From NCBI GenBank assembly GCA_002309805.1, contig DBYJ01000059.1, positions 418-41,943 on the forward strand: a stretch of DNA of 41,526 nt, given 5' to 3'. Below the pieces are notes generated by a model. The model worked only from the letters and a program-made list of their open reading frames with translations. It searched no databases and was not told the origin of the DNA. Of the stretch, positions 1 to 7,539 are shown one piece after another; positions within the stretch are counted from its first letter, which is position 1; the number at the start of each line of letters is the position of its first letter. Position numbers and translations under genes: made by a program. Source of the DNA: Bacteroidales bacterium UBA1189 (lineage in GTDB: Bacteria; Bacteroidota; Bacteroidia; Bacteroidales; Bacteroidaceae).

Positions 1-561
1 CTGACCCTCGCTGAAGAGGGCTGCCTTCTCGTCCTCGCCGGAGGGCGTGAGCGTGTAGGACGAGCCGTCGGCCAGCGTGTTCGTACCCTTCACCACGACA
101 AAGCAACGTTTCTTGCCCTGGTTGTTGATGGCCGCGCCGCGCTTGTTGGTGAGGTTCAGGCCGTTCAGCACGAAGGCCTGTTTATAGTTACTGTAGGTCT
201 TGAAATAGCCGTCGGCGCAGGTGCCGCTCAGCTCGTAGATGATCTTTTCGGAGGTGGTGTTGACGACGGTGACGTCGCTGCCGTCGGCAGAGACGATGCC
301 AGCCGAGTCGCCCGTAATGGTGACGCCGTCGGAGGCATAAGCGATGTAGATGGTGCGGTCGAACGGCGTGTTGGCGATGCTGTCTTCAGCGTTGACGTAA
401 CCACTTGCATCAGAGATGCTTGAGGGGGCTTCGTCCGTGATGCCTGTATCGGTGGTATCGGTGGTGGTGGTGGTGTCCGATTTGTTCTCGTCGGTGACAG
501 GCTCCTCTTGGCAGGCCGCCAGCAGACATGCTGCCAGTAGCAGGTAGGTTATTTTTTTCAT
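1..561 (-). CDS. Carbohydrate-binding (Cthe_2159-like) surface lipoprotein, partial
   Basis: The first 187 codons are present and the gene continues off the left edge. I read the start at 561, which gives a lysine start, a hydrophobic run and a lipobox LLAAC, so the mature protein would begin at Cys17 as an outer-membrane lipoprotein. Residues QEEP follow the cysteine; acidic residues here resemble the lipoprotein export signal of Bacteroidetes, so surface exposure is likely (inference). A Thr/Asp-rich linker follows, then a segment resembling the Cthe_2159/DUF4353 family (parallel beta-helix, carbohydrate binding), with phrases such as FVLNGLNLTNKRGAAINNQG and VVVKGTNTLADGSSYTL. Family assignment is from memory of those motifs. 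Ligand unknown. It is transcribed away from the rhamnose operon promoter and has its own promoter upstream. Confidence 0.72.
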   Translation of the reverse strand, partial: MKKITYLLLAACLLAACQEEPVTDENKSDTTTTTDTTDTGITDEAPSSISDASGYVNAEDSIANTPFDRTIYIAYASDGVTITGDSAGIVSADGSDVTVVNTTSEKIIYELSGTCADGYFKTYSNYKQAFVLNGLNLTNKRGAAINNQGKKRCFVVVKGTNTLADGSSYTLTPSGEDEKAALFSEGQ

Positions 562-598
562 TACGCTTGTTTTTCTGTTAGTTCTAAGAAATTGGCCG

Positions 599-630
599 CA
601 AAGATAGTCCGAAATCCCCTAATCAGCAAG
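599..630 (-). promoter_or_regulatory. Promoter of the partial lipoprotein gene
   Basis: On the minus strand the -7 box TATCTTTG (606-599) matches the Bacteroidetes consensus TAnnTTTG. CTTG lies 20 bp upstream (630-627) and fits the -33 TTTG with one mismatch. It is 38 bp before the start codon at 561. Confidence 0.6.
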
Positions 631-654
631 CACTAAACAAATAATAAATGTCAA

Positions 655-1638
655 TCAACAGCTAAAAAGATTTAACAGCTCGGCGGGCGTCAGTTGGTCG
701 AAGTAATCGGCGATGTTAAGCGTGCTGAGGAGTGTAAGAATAGCATTACTTTCGTAGCGGCAGCCGACGAGGGCGGCGGCAAGGATGTCTGCAGGGCGAT
801 TGCCCAAGAAATCCCCGCCGAAGGTGAGGGCGGTAAGCATCCCCTTCTCCACCGAGAAATGGGCTTCGATGGTGCCACAGCGGAACTTCCGCTTGCGGAC
901 GAACGTAGCCAGCGGGCTGCGGCCCATGTTCCACTCCCATGTAGCAAAACGGTCTCGTGCAATCTCCTCCACGCGGGCAAGCTGCACTTCCGACAGCACG
1001 AACTCCTTATCCTCATGATGCCGCGAAAGAATATCCTCAAGGGCATCCTGCAAAACGCGGACGGAAGCTATATCGGGCAGATAGTCCTTCAGGTTCGCCA
1101 CGCGACTGCGGACGGAGGCTATGCCGTGCGCCTCCAGTTTGCTGTCGCTGACGGCAAGAACGGAGGCAAGCATCGTGAGGTCCACATCGTACATCAGCGT
1201 GCCGTGCACCATCAGACGGTCTTTCCACACCCGCTTGGCATAGCCCGACACCTTGCGCCCCTCGACGAGGATATCGTTGCGTCCACTCAGTTCCGCCGGT
1301 ACGCCGAGGCTACGCAGGGCCTCGATGACGTAGGTGAGATAGCCCGGATAGTCGCGCTCCAAGTCGGACGAGCGCCCCACGATGGTGTAGTTCAGATTAC
1401 CCAAGTCGTGATAGACGGCTCCGCCCCCCGTCACCCTTCGTGCCAAGAGAATGCCGTGTTCTTGCAAATAGGGCAGATTCACCTCGGCATAAGCATTCTG
1501 ATTAAGCCCGATGATGACTGCAGGGGCATTCTGCCATAGGTAAAACACAGGCTCATCCACTCCCAGCTCCTCCAGACAGAACTGGTCGAACGCCATGTTA
1601 TAGTGCGCATTCGTGCACGCGTTGCGAAGGTAGCGCAT
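655..1638 (-). CDS. lplA: Lipoate-protein ligase A
   Basis: Attaches lipoate, through lipoyl-AMP, to the lysine of lipoyl domains in 2-oxoacid dehydrogenases and the glycine cleavage H protein; cytoplasmic. The 327-residue protein has the family signature RRVTGGGAVYHD at 67-78 (lipoate and ATP loop), GRKVSGYA around Lys129, and HGTLMYD near 146. The C-terminal part (from about 250) resembles the accessory domain of bacterial LplA, so it is full length. It starts 6 bp after the MFS porter gene on the same strand and so appears to be the last gene of the rhamnose operon, an unusual place for it. No separate promoter was seen. The alternative, an octanoyltransferase of the LipM/LplA fold, is less likely given the C-terminal domain. 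Confidence 0.9.
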   Translation of the reverse strand: MRYLRNACTNAHYNMAFDQFCLEELGVDEPVFYLWQNAPAVIIGLNQNAYAEVNLPYLQEHGILLARRVTGGGAVYHDLGNLNYTIVGRSSDLERDYPGYLTYVIEALRSLGVPAELSGRNDILVEGRKVSGYAKRVWKDRLMVHGTLMYDVDLTMLASVLAVSDSKLEAHGIASVRSRVANLKDYLPDIASVRVLQDALEDILSRHHEDKEFVLSEVQLARVEEIARDRFATWEWNMGRSPLATFVRKRKFRCGTIEAHFSVEKGMLTALTFGGDFLGNRPADILAAALVGCRYESNAILTLLSTLNIADYFDQLTPAELLNLFSC

Positions 1639-1644
1639 GGGGCG

Positions 1645-2988
1645 TTAGTAGTCCTCGCCGTAGCGTTCGCGGGTGATTTGGTTGAGGGACTTGCCGCGGG
1701 TGTTGGGACAGCCGATGACGCCGACGACGAGGGATATCAGCAGCAGGGCAATCATACACCATGCAGCCACGGTGAACCCTTCGCCCTGTTCGCCATAAAT
1801 GAGGGTGAACATGAGCCCCCATACGGCCGAGAGGCCGCGGACGATGAAGAACATCAGTCCCTGAGCTCCGGCGCGGAACTTGGCGGGGAACAGCTCCGAG
1901 CCCCACAGGGCATAGAAAATCTGTACCGAGATACCGCCGTTGATGCCCCAGAGGATGGAGAACGCCCAGAGGCTGCCCATACCGTTGATGCCTGCGATGA
2001 CGACTACCCATGTGGCAAGCGCAGCCAGCAGACCCAGCACATACAGCAACTTGTGCGATACCTTGTCGATGATGAAGGATATGCAGAAGGTGACGGCGAC
2101 GACAATGACCCAGCCTACGCACGAGAGCATGTTGGCATACTCGTTTGTCAGGCCGCCCGCCGTCTCGTAAATGTGCGGCTGGAAGAATCCCATCACGCTG
2201 GCTACGAGGTTCCACGTGAGGTAGATGGCCACGAGGAAACAGACGGTCCTGATGGCTTTCTTATTGGAGAACAACACCTTGAAGGCGTGCAGGAGCCCCG
2301 TGTCCTCGCCCTTCGCCTTGGCAGCCTCGCGGCTTGCTGTCCATTCCCTGCTCTCCTCGAGCCGGCGCTGCATGGTCCATGCGATGAACGCCACTACGAA
2401 GAGTGAGAAGAAGACGACTCGCGAGCTGAAGACGTTAAGGGCGTCGCCGCTCAGCGCAGTACCTCCGATGGCATGGCCTATGCCCTCGACCCAGCTGAAG
2501 AGATAGCCGCCGGGGGCGAAGAGCATGCCGAGGAGCAGGATAATCATCGGTCCGCAGCCCCACGACATCTGCGAGATGCAGATATTCCGGCCACGGTTGT
2601 TGATTTCGGAGCTCTCGGAGATATACGTCCACGAGGCGGGCACGCCGATGCCGACGGAGATGCCCGTGACGAGGAAGCCGCCCAGCAGCATGGGGAAGTT
2701 GACGGAGCACATGATGAGCAGCACGCCCACCATATAGACGATGAGGTTGTAGGTGTAGATGAACTTGCGTCCGTACTTGTCGGCGAGGAAGCCGCCGATG
2801 ATGGCGCCGAGGGCGGCACCCAGGCAGTTGGCGCTGATGAAGTTGAGCCAGCCGAGGTGAACCTCGCTCAGCCCCAAGTATTTCTGCCATAGCGTCAGGC
2901 CGCTTGCGCCGGCCACGATGGCACCGGCATCGAGATAGTTGGTGAGTGAAACCGCTATCGTGCTCTTCAGACTTTTGCTTTTTGCCAT
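1645..2988 (-). CDS. MFS sugar porter, probable L-rhamnose transporter
   Basis: 447 residues with about 12 hydrophobic segments, a typical major facilitator of the sugar porter family in the inner membrane. The loop motif GGFLADKYGRKFIY at 65-78 is the MFS signature between helices 2 and 3, and GVPASWTYISESSE near 145 resembles the PESPR-like region of sugar porters. It lies 6 bp after rhaA and 6 bp before lplA. From position it probably imports L-rhamnose by proton symport. It is not the RhaT (DMT-type) permease found in many rhamnose operons, so the substrate is an inference from neighbours. Confidence 0.82.
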   Translation of the reverse strand: MAKSKSLKSTIAVSLTNYLDAGAIVAGASGLTLWQKYLGLSEVHLGWLNFISANCLGAALGAIIGGFLADKYGRKFIYTYNLIVYMVGVLLIMCSVNFPMLLGGFLVTGISVGIGVPASWTYISESSEINNRGRNICISQMSWGCGPMIILLLGMLFAPGGYLFSWVEGIGHAIGGTALSGDALNVFSSRVVFFSLFVVAFIAWTMQRRLEESREWTASREAAKAKGEDTGLLHAFKVLFSNKKAIRTVCFLVAIYLTWNLVASVMGFFQPHIYETAGGLTNEYANMLSCVGWVIVVAVTFCISFIIDKVSHKLLYVLGLLAALATWVVVIAGINGMGSLWAFSILWGINGGISVQIFYALWGSELFPAKFRAGAQGLMFFIVRGLSAVWGLMFTLIYGEQGEGFTVAAWCMIALLLISLVVGVIGCPNTRGKSLNQITRERYGEDY

Positions 2989-2994
2989 GGGGTG

Positions 2995-4248
2995 TTATCG
3001 TTTGGAGGTTACTTCTGCTTCGTATTTCTCTATCTCGGGGATGAAGTCCTCACCGACGGGGACGTTGTTGCGGACGCAGAACTCGTCGTAGACGGCGTTC
3101 CACGGCAGCGCCTTGCACTCCTCCAGCAGGGCGAGCACCTGGTATCCCTTGCCGGCAATCTCCAGCTGGCTGATGCGGCTTGTGGGCTCAAGCATGGCGC
3201 GCACCATGCACTTCTGGGCAGCGCGGCTGCCGATGACGTAGGCACCGATGCGGTTGATAGCGCCGTCGAAGTAGTCGAGGCCGTAGTGGACGCGGTCGAG
3301 GGCTCCGGCGCGGACAATCTCGCTGAAGAGATCGAGGGTGGGGTCGTCCATGAGGGTCACGTGGTCGCTGTCCCAGCGGATGGGACGGCTGACGTGAAGC
3401 ATCAGTTCGGGCACGAACTGCAGCAGGGCGCTGACTTTGTCGGCAGGAGACTCCGTGGGGTGGTAGTGGCCGGTGTCGATGGTGGGAATCTTACCGTTGC
3501 GGGCGGCATAGGCGGTGTAGAAGTCGTGGCTGCCCACGGTGAAGCTCTCGAGCCCGATGCCGAATACCTTGCCTTCGATGCAGTCCTTCATGCAGGCCTT
3601 CTTCTCGGCGAAAATCTGGTCGAGCGAGTCCTTGAGGAGCTCGCGGTAGAGGTAGTGGTTGACGCTGACGTCCTTGCAGCCGTCGTGTACCCAGAGGTTC
3701 ATGATGCAGGGGTCACCCTGGGCACGTCCCATCTCGTCGGCGATGTCGCGGCAGCGGCGGGTGTGCTCAATCCAGAAGTCGCGGATACCCTTGTCGGGGT
3801 TGGCGAGACTGAGGTTGCCACTCTTGGGGTGCGAGAAGGAGGTACTATTGAAATCGAGTTTCGTGTCGTGTTCCTTGCCCCATTCCATCCAGCTCTGGAA
3901 GTATTCGGGTGTCACTTCGTCGCGGTCGACGACCTTGCCGCGGAAGTCGCCGTAGATTTCGTGGAGGTTCAGACGGTGTGTGCCGGGGATGAGACTCTTG
4001 GCCTTGAGGATGTCGGCACGGAGTTCGTCGATGTTGCGTGCCTTGCCGGGGTAGTTGCCTGTGGACTGTATGCCACCGCTGAGGGCGCCGGCCTGCACTT
4101 CGAATCCGGCCACGTCGTCGGCTTGCCAGCAATGCATACTGAGGTGGAAGTCCTGCATCTGGCGGAGGACGGCTTCGGTGTCGATGCCCATTTCGGCATA
4201 TCGCTCGCGGGCTACTTCGTAGGCTTTACGTACAAGTTGTTCTTTCAT
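2995..4248 (-). CDS. rhaA: L-rhamnose isomerase
   Basis: Interconverts L-rhamnose and L-rhamnulose, the first step of rhamnose catabolism; cytoplasmic, metal-dependent. At 417 residues it matches the usual family length (about 419). Family segments are visible: SMHCWQADDV near 37, FNSTSFSHPK near 133, GLESFTVGSHDFY near 235, PTIDTGHYHPTES near 260, and HVSRPIRWDSDHV near 290. These supply the Glu/Asp/His metal ligands known for E. coli RhaA. The gene is 48 bp after rhaB and 6 bp before the porter, in one operon. Nothing looks broken. Confidence 0.95.
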   Translation of the reverse strand: MKEQLVRKAYEVARERYAEMGIDTEAVLRQMQDFHLSMHCWQADDVAGFEVQAGALSGGIQSTGNYPGKARNIDELRADILKAKSLIPGTHRLNLHEIYGDFRGKVVDRDEVTPEYFQSWMEWGKEHDTKLDFNSTSFSHPKSGNLSLANPDKGIRDFWIEHTRRCRDIADEMGRAQGDPCIMNLWVHDGCKDVSVNHYLYRELLKDSLDQIFAEKKACMKDCIEGKVFGIGLESFTVGSHDFYTAYAARNGKIPTIDTGHYHPTESPADKVSALLQFVPELMLHVSRPIRWDSDHVTLMDDPTLDLFSEIVRAGALDRVHYGLDYFDGAINRIGAYVIGSRAAQKCMVRAMLEPTSRISQLEIAGKGYQVLALLEECKALPWNAVYDEFCVRNNVPVGEDFIPEIEKYEAEVTSKR

Positions 4249-4296
4249 GATGGTTTCTATATTATAGTTTATACTTTGACGTGTTGACTCGCCCGA

Positions 4297-5787
4297 CTAT
4301 TCTTTCTCCTTGCATACGCTGAGATACTGTTTGAAGGCTTCTTCCCAAAGGTCGGCATCCTGTGGCGTATAAGTCTTGGTCTCGATGCTGGCAGCGATGA
4401 GGGCGCGCATGGAGCGGATGTCGCTCACCAAGCCAGCTGCCTTGGCCTGCAGCATGATGTTGCCGATGGCGGTACACTCGATGGGGCCTGTCACGACGGT
4501 GACACCCGTGGCGTTGGCCGTCAGCTGATTGAGCAGGACGTTTTGCGTGCCTCCGCCAATGATATGGAGCGTCTCAAGCGGGAAGGGCGCCATCTCCATC
4601 AGATAGCCGAACACCTGCTTGTAGCGCAGGGCGAGGCTGTCGAAGATGCAGCGGCAGACTTCCTCCGTCGTCTCGGGCACGGGCTGGGCGGTGCGGCGGC
4701 AGTAGTCTTGTATCGCCTTGACCATGCTCGCAGGGTTGGCGAAGCAGGGCGCATCGGGATGGATGAGGCTGCGGAAGGCGGGAACTTGGGGGATGTGGGC
4801 ATAGATGTAGTCGTAGCTATATGGCTTTCCTTCGGCCTTCCATTCGGCACGGCTGCGCTCCAGCAGCCACATGCCGCAGATGTTCTTCAGGAAACGCGTG
4901 GTGCCCTCCACGCCGCCTTCGTTGGTGAAGTTGCGTTCGTAACTTTCCTTATTAATTATAGGCCAGGGAGTCTCGATGCCCATCAGGCTCCAAGTGCCGG
5001 AGCTGAGGTAGGCGAAACGTTCGCTGCGTGCCGGTACGGCAGCTACGGCGCTGGCGGTATCATGTCCCGCCACAGCCACCACGGGCACGGCGCCCAGTCC
5101 TGTCAGCCGCTGAACTTCGGGGGTGAGCGTGCCGACGACGGTGCCCGGCTCAGTTAATGGGCCGAACTGTTTTTCGCTGATGCCGCAGACATCGAGCAGC
5201 TCCTTCTCCAGGCGGCCTGTGCGGGGATTAAGCATCTGCGAGGTGGAGGCAATAGTGCGCTCGGTCACGCAGCATCCCGTCAGCAGGTAGCTCAGGGCAT
5301 CGGGCATGAAGAGGATTTTATCCGCTGCGCCGAGGGCGCTGTTGTTCGTCCGGTGCAGTTGGTAGAGCTGGAACAGCGAGTTGAAGTTCATGAATTGGAT
5401 ACCCGTCAGGTCATACACTCGCTCGCGAGGAACGGCCCTGAAGTAGTCGTCCATCACCCCCTCGGTGTGGGGGTCGCGGTAGCTGTAGGGATTGCGTAGC
5501 AGGTCGCCGTCGGCACCGATGAGGGCGAAGTCGACGCCCCAGGTGTCGATGCCGATGCTGCGGATGGCGATGCCCTCATGGGCAACGGCCGTCAGCCCTT
5601 CGATGATTTCGCGGTAGAGGGCATAGATGTCCCAGTAGCAATGTCCGCGCAGGGTGATGATGGGGTTCTGGAAACGGGTTATCTCGCGCAACGTCAGGCC
5701 GTCGTCGGAGAGTGTTCCGACGATGGTTCGTCCGCTTGTAGCTCCGAGGTCAACGGCAAAGAAGTGACACTTCTCAATCTTTTTCAT
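4297..5787 (-). CDS. rhaB: Rhamnulokinase (FGGY family)
   Basis: Phosphorylates L-rhamnulose to L-rhamnulose 1-phosphate with ATP. The 496-residue protein has the FGGY kinase layout: N-terminal phosphate-binding segment FFAVDLGATSGRTIVG at 9-24, GIDTWGVDFALIG near 80 with the likely catalytic Asp, and the C-terminal ATPase segment LHIIGGGTQNVLLNQLTANA near 410. It is the first gene of the operon rhaB-rhaA-porter-lplA and lies just after a recognisable promoter. The next enzyme of the pathway, rhamnulose-1-phosphate aldolase, is not in the window. Confidence 0.94.
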   Translation of the reverse strand: MKKIEKCHFFAVDLGATSGRTIVGTLSDDGLTLREITRFQNPIITLRGHCYWDIYALYREIIEGLTAVAHEGIAIRSIGIDTWGVDFALIGADGDLLRNPYSYRDPHTEGVMDDYFRAVPRERVYDLTGIQFMNFNSLFQLYQLHRTNNSALGAADKILFMPDALSYLLTGCCVTERTIASTSQMLNPRTGRLEKELLDVCGISEKQFGPLTEPGTVVGTLTPEVQRLTGLGAVPVVAVAGHDTASAVAAVPARSERFAYLSSGTWSLMGIETPWPIINKESYERNFTNEGGVEGTTRFLKNICGMWLLERSRAEWKAEGKPYSYDYIYAHIPQVPAFRSLIHPDAPCFANPASMVKAIQDYCRRTAQPVPETTEEVCRCIFDSLALRYKQVFGYLMEMAPFPLETLHIIGGGTQNVLLNQLTANATGVTVVTGPIECTAIGNIMLQAKAAGLVSDIRSMRALIAASIETKTYTPQDADLWEEAFKQYLSVCKEKE

Positions 5788-5823
5788 GGTGCTGAGGGTT
5801 GGTGGCTTTTACAAAAACGGCGG

Positions 5824-5864
5824 TAAAGATAGTACAAGGCGAGCGGAATACCAAATTTATTTGG
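5824..5864 (-). promoter_or_regulatory. Promoter of the rha operon with overlapping palindrome
   Basis: Minus-strand -7 box TATCTTTA (5831-5824), 20 bp spacing, -33 box TTTG (5855-5852). The palindrome CCAAATTTATTTGG (5851-5864) covers the -33 box, which is where an operator would sit. The start codon is 36 bp downstream. No regulator gene for rhamnose is adjacent, so the binding protein is unknown. Confidence 0.65.
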
Positions 5865-5944
5865 ATATTTAACTGTGTTTTCGTCGTCGCGACTCTGTAT
5901 GTGAAGTTTTCCCCTTCCTTTTTTTCCCTTTTTTGTGAAAAAAT

Positions 5945-5975
5945 TTTGTATATATTCAGATTTTCGCTATCTTCG
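5945..5975 (+). promoter_or_regulatory. Promoter of argR
   Basis: TTTG at 5945-5948, 19 bp spacing, then TATCTTCG at 5968-5975 (one mismatch to TAnnTTTG). The argR start is 27 bp downstream. This promoter also excludes the longer reading of the gene that would begin near 5799. Confidence 0.65.
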
Positions 5976-6002
5976 CCGCCAGAATGTAAAAAAAGTCCGA
6001 TT

Positions 6003-6476
6003 ATGAAGAATAAAACCAATCGTCTGCATGCCATTCGCATGATTGTACAGAACAACATCATCTCCAATCAGGAGGAGCTGTTGGTGAAATTGAGGGAGTC
6101 GGGCTTCGACGTGACGCAGGCTACGTTGTCGCGCGACCTGAAGCAGATGAACGTGGCGAAGGCTCCCACGAATGACGGCGGCCATGCCTACGTGCTGCCC
6201 ACCGACTCGCTCTACGAGCGCATCTACCAAGCCAAGGCCGCCTACGAGAAACAGATGCACAGCGGCTACGTCAGCCTGCAGTTCTCGGGCAACATGGCCG
6301 TCATCAAGACGCGTCCGGGCTATGCCAGCGGCATTGCCTACGAGATTGACGAACGCCACCTGCGCTCCGTCATTGCCACTATCGGAGGCGACGATACCGT
6401 GCTGATTATCCTTGCCGAGGGCGTCAGTCGCGACGAAGTCCGTCGTGAACTCGGCACATTCCTGCAAGTCAAATAG
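6003..6476 (+). CDS. argR: Arginine repressor ArgR
   Basis: Arginine-responsive transcription factor, hexameric in characterised members. I place the start at 6003, giving 157 residues, because the promoter at 5945-5975 lies inside the longer open frame and family proteins are about 150 residues. The N-terminal winged helix covers about 1-70, with SNQEELLVKLRESGFDVTQA followed by TLSRDLKQMNVAK as the recognition helix. The C-terminal arginine-binding and oligomerisation domain contains VIKTRPGYASGIAYEID and the signature GGDDTVLIIL near 133-142. It is 14 bp upstream of the argC-like gene and probably co-transcribed. In other Bacteroidales, argR heads an arg gene cluster (argG, argC, argD from memory); here only the argC homologue follows. 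Confidence 0.92.
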   Translation: MKNKTNRLHAIRMIVQNNIISNQEELLVKLRESGFDVTQATLSRDLKQMNVAKAPTNDGGHAYVLPTDSLYERIYQAKAAYEKQMHSGYVSLQFSGNMAVIKTRPGYASGIAYEIDERHLRSVIATIGGDDTVLIILAEGVSRDEVRRELGTFLQVK

Positions 6477-6490
6477 TAACATTCATCAAA

Positions 6491-7453
6491 ATGATAAAAA
6501 CCGGTATTATTGAAGGGGCGGGGTTCACAGGAGGTGAACTGATACGCCTGTTGCTCAACCATCCCGACGTGGACCTTCAGTTCGTTACATCGCGCGAGTT
6601 CGTGGGACATCGCATCGACGAGGTACACCGCGGGCTCTACGACGAGACGGACCTCTGCTTCACGTTCGACGATCCGCTGGACCGGCTTGACATGCTGTTC
6701 CTTTGCACCGATTGGGAGGGGAGCCGCGAGTTCTTCCGCACCCACACGTTGCCCGAGGGACTGAAAGTCGTCGACATGAGCCGGGCTTACCGCATCGACG
6801 AGCCTCCTTTCGTCTATGGCCTGCCGGAACTGAACCGTCGAGCCATCTGCCAGGCGCGCTTCGTAGCCAATCCGGGCAACTTTGCCACAGGCATCCTGCT
6901 GGGCCTGCTCCCCTTGGGACGCAACCTGATGCTGAGCGGCGACATAGCTGTTATGTCGATTATCGGCAGCACGGGCACGGGCGAACAGTCAACCACGCTC
7001 ACCAGCTTCAACTGGCGTAGCGACAACGTCAGCGTCTATAAACCCTTCGTCCACCAGCACCTGCCCGAGATTGAGGCAGCCCTGCGTCAGCAGCAGACCA
7101 GCTTCAACGCCTCCATACACTTCGTGCCTTGTCATGGCAACTTCACACGCGGCATCTTCACCACCATCATGCTGAAGAACAGCGTCTCGCTTGGCACGCT
7201 GGAAGACCTCTACGAGACCTACTACGAGGAGGACTCGTTCACCTACCTCTCGCGCAAGCCCATTGATCTGAAGCAGGTGGTGCACACCAACCGTTGCTTC
7301 ATCCACTTGGATAAGCAGGACGACAACCTGCTCATCACCACCTGCATCGACAATCTGCTGAAGGGTGCCAGCGGGCAGGCGGTACACAACATGAATCTGC
7401 TCTTCAACCTCGAAGAGACCGTCGGACTGAATCTGAAATCAACGGCCTACTAA
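6491..7453 (+). CDS. argC: ArgC homologue lacking the catalytic cysteine (possible pseudoenzyme)
   Basis: Full-length (320 residues) and clearly of the N-acyl-gamma-glutamyl-phosphate reductase family, the NADPH-dependent third step of arginine synthesis. Recognisable parts are the N-terminal Rossmann segment, VYGLPELNRRAI near 109-120, HQHLPEI at 188-194, and the conserved end CIDNLLKGASGQAVHNMN. Two hallmark residues are changed. In the active-site motif NPGCFAT the cysteine is Asn130 (codon AAC at 6878-6880; a Cys codon would need two base changes). The first glycine of the Rossmann G-x-x-G-x-x-G is Glu8. The family mechanism uses that cysteine as nucleophile, so this protein is probably not a normal reductase. 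The frame is intact and the rest conserved, so it is not an ordinary decayed gene. It could be a regulatory partner of ArgR or a repurposed enzyme; both are speculative. Confidence 0.85.
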   Translation: MIKTGIIEGAGFTGGELIRLLLNHPDVDLQFVTSREFVGHRIDEVHRGLYDETDLCFTFDDPLDRLDMLFLCTDWEGSREFFRTHTLPEGLKVVDMSRAYRIDEPPFVYGLPELNRRAICQARFVANPGNFATGILLGLLPLGRNLMLSGDIAVMSIIGSTGTGEQSTTLTSFNWRSDNVSVYKPFVHQHLPEIEAALRQQQTSFNASIHFVPCHGNFTRGIFTTIMLKNSVSLGTLEDLYETYYEEDSFTYLSRKPIDLKQVVHTNRCFIHLDKQDDNLLITTCIDNLLKGASGQAVHNMNLLFNLEETVGLNLKSTAY

Positions 7454-7459
7454 GAATAG

Positions 7460-7519
7460 ATTGAAGATTGAAAATTGAATATAAATAATTCCTAATTCCT
7501 GATTTCTAATTTACTAATT
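7460..7519. repeat. 7-bp periodic AT-rich intergenic tract
   Basis: Between argC and the phosphatase gene. Units ATTGAAG, ATTGAAA, ATTGAAT occupy 7460-7480, then ATTCCTA-like units follow to 7519. A similar ATTCCTA tract recurs at 33478-33525. Confidence 0.8.
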
Positions 7520-7539
7520 ATAAAAAGATATAGGCAACA

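Noticed and set aside
2992..4287. Plus-strand open frame opposite rhaA
   Set aside because: Low-complexity Val/Ala/Asp/Glu composition; rhaA on the minus strand is a full family match.
5799..6002. N-terminal extension of argR
   Set aside because: The promoter at 5945-5975 lies within it, and the normal family start is at 6003.
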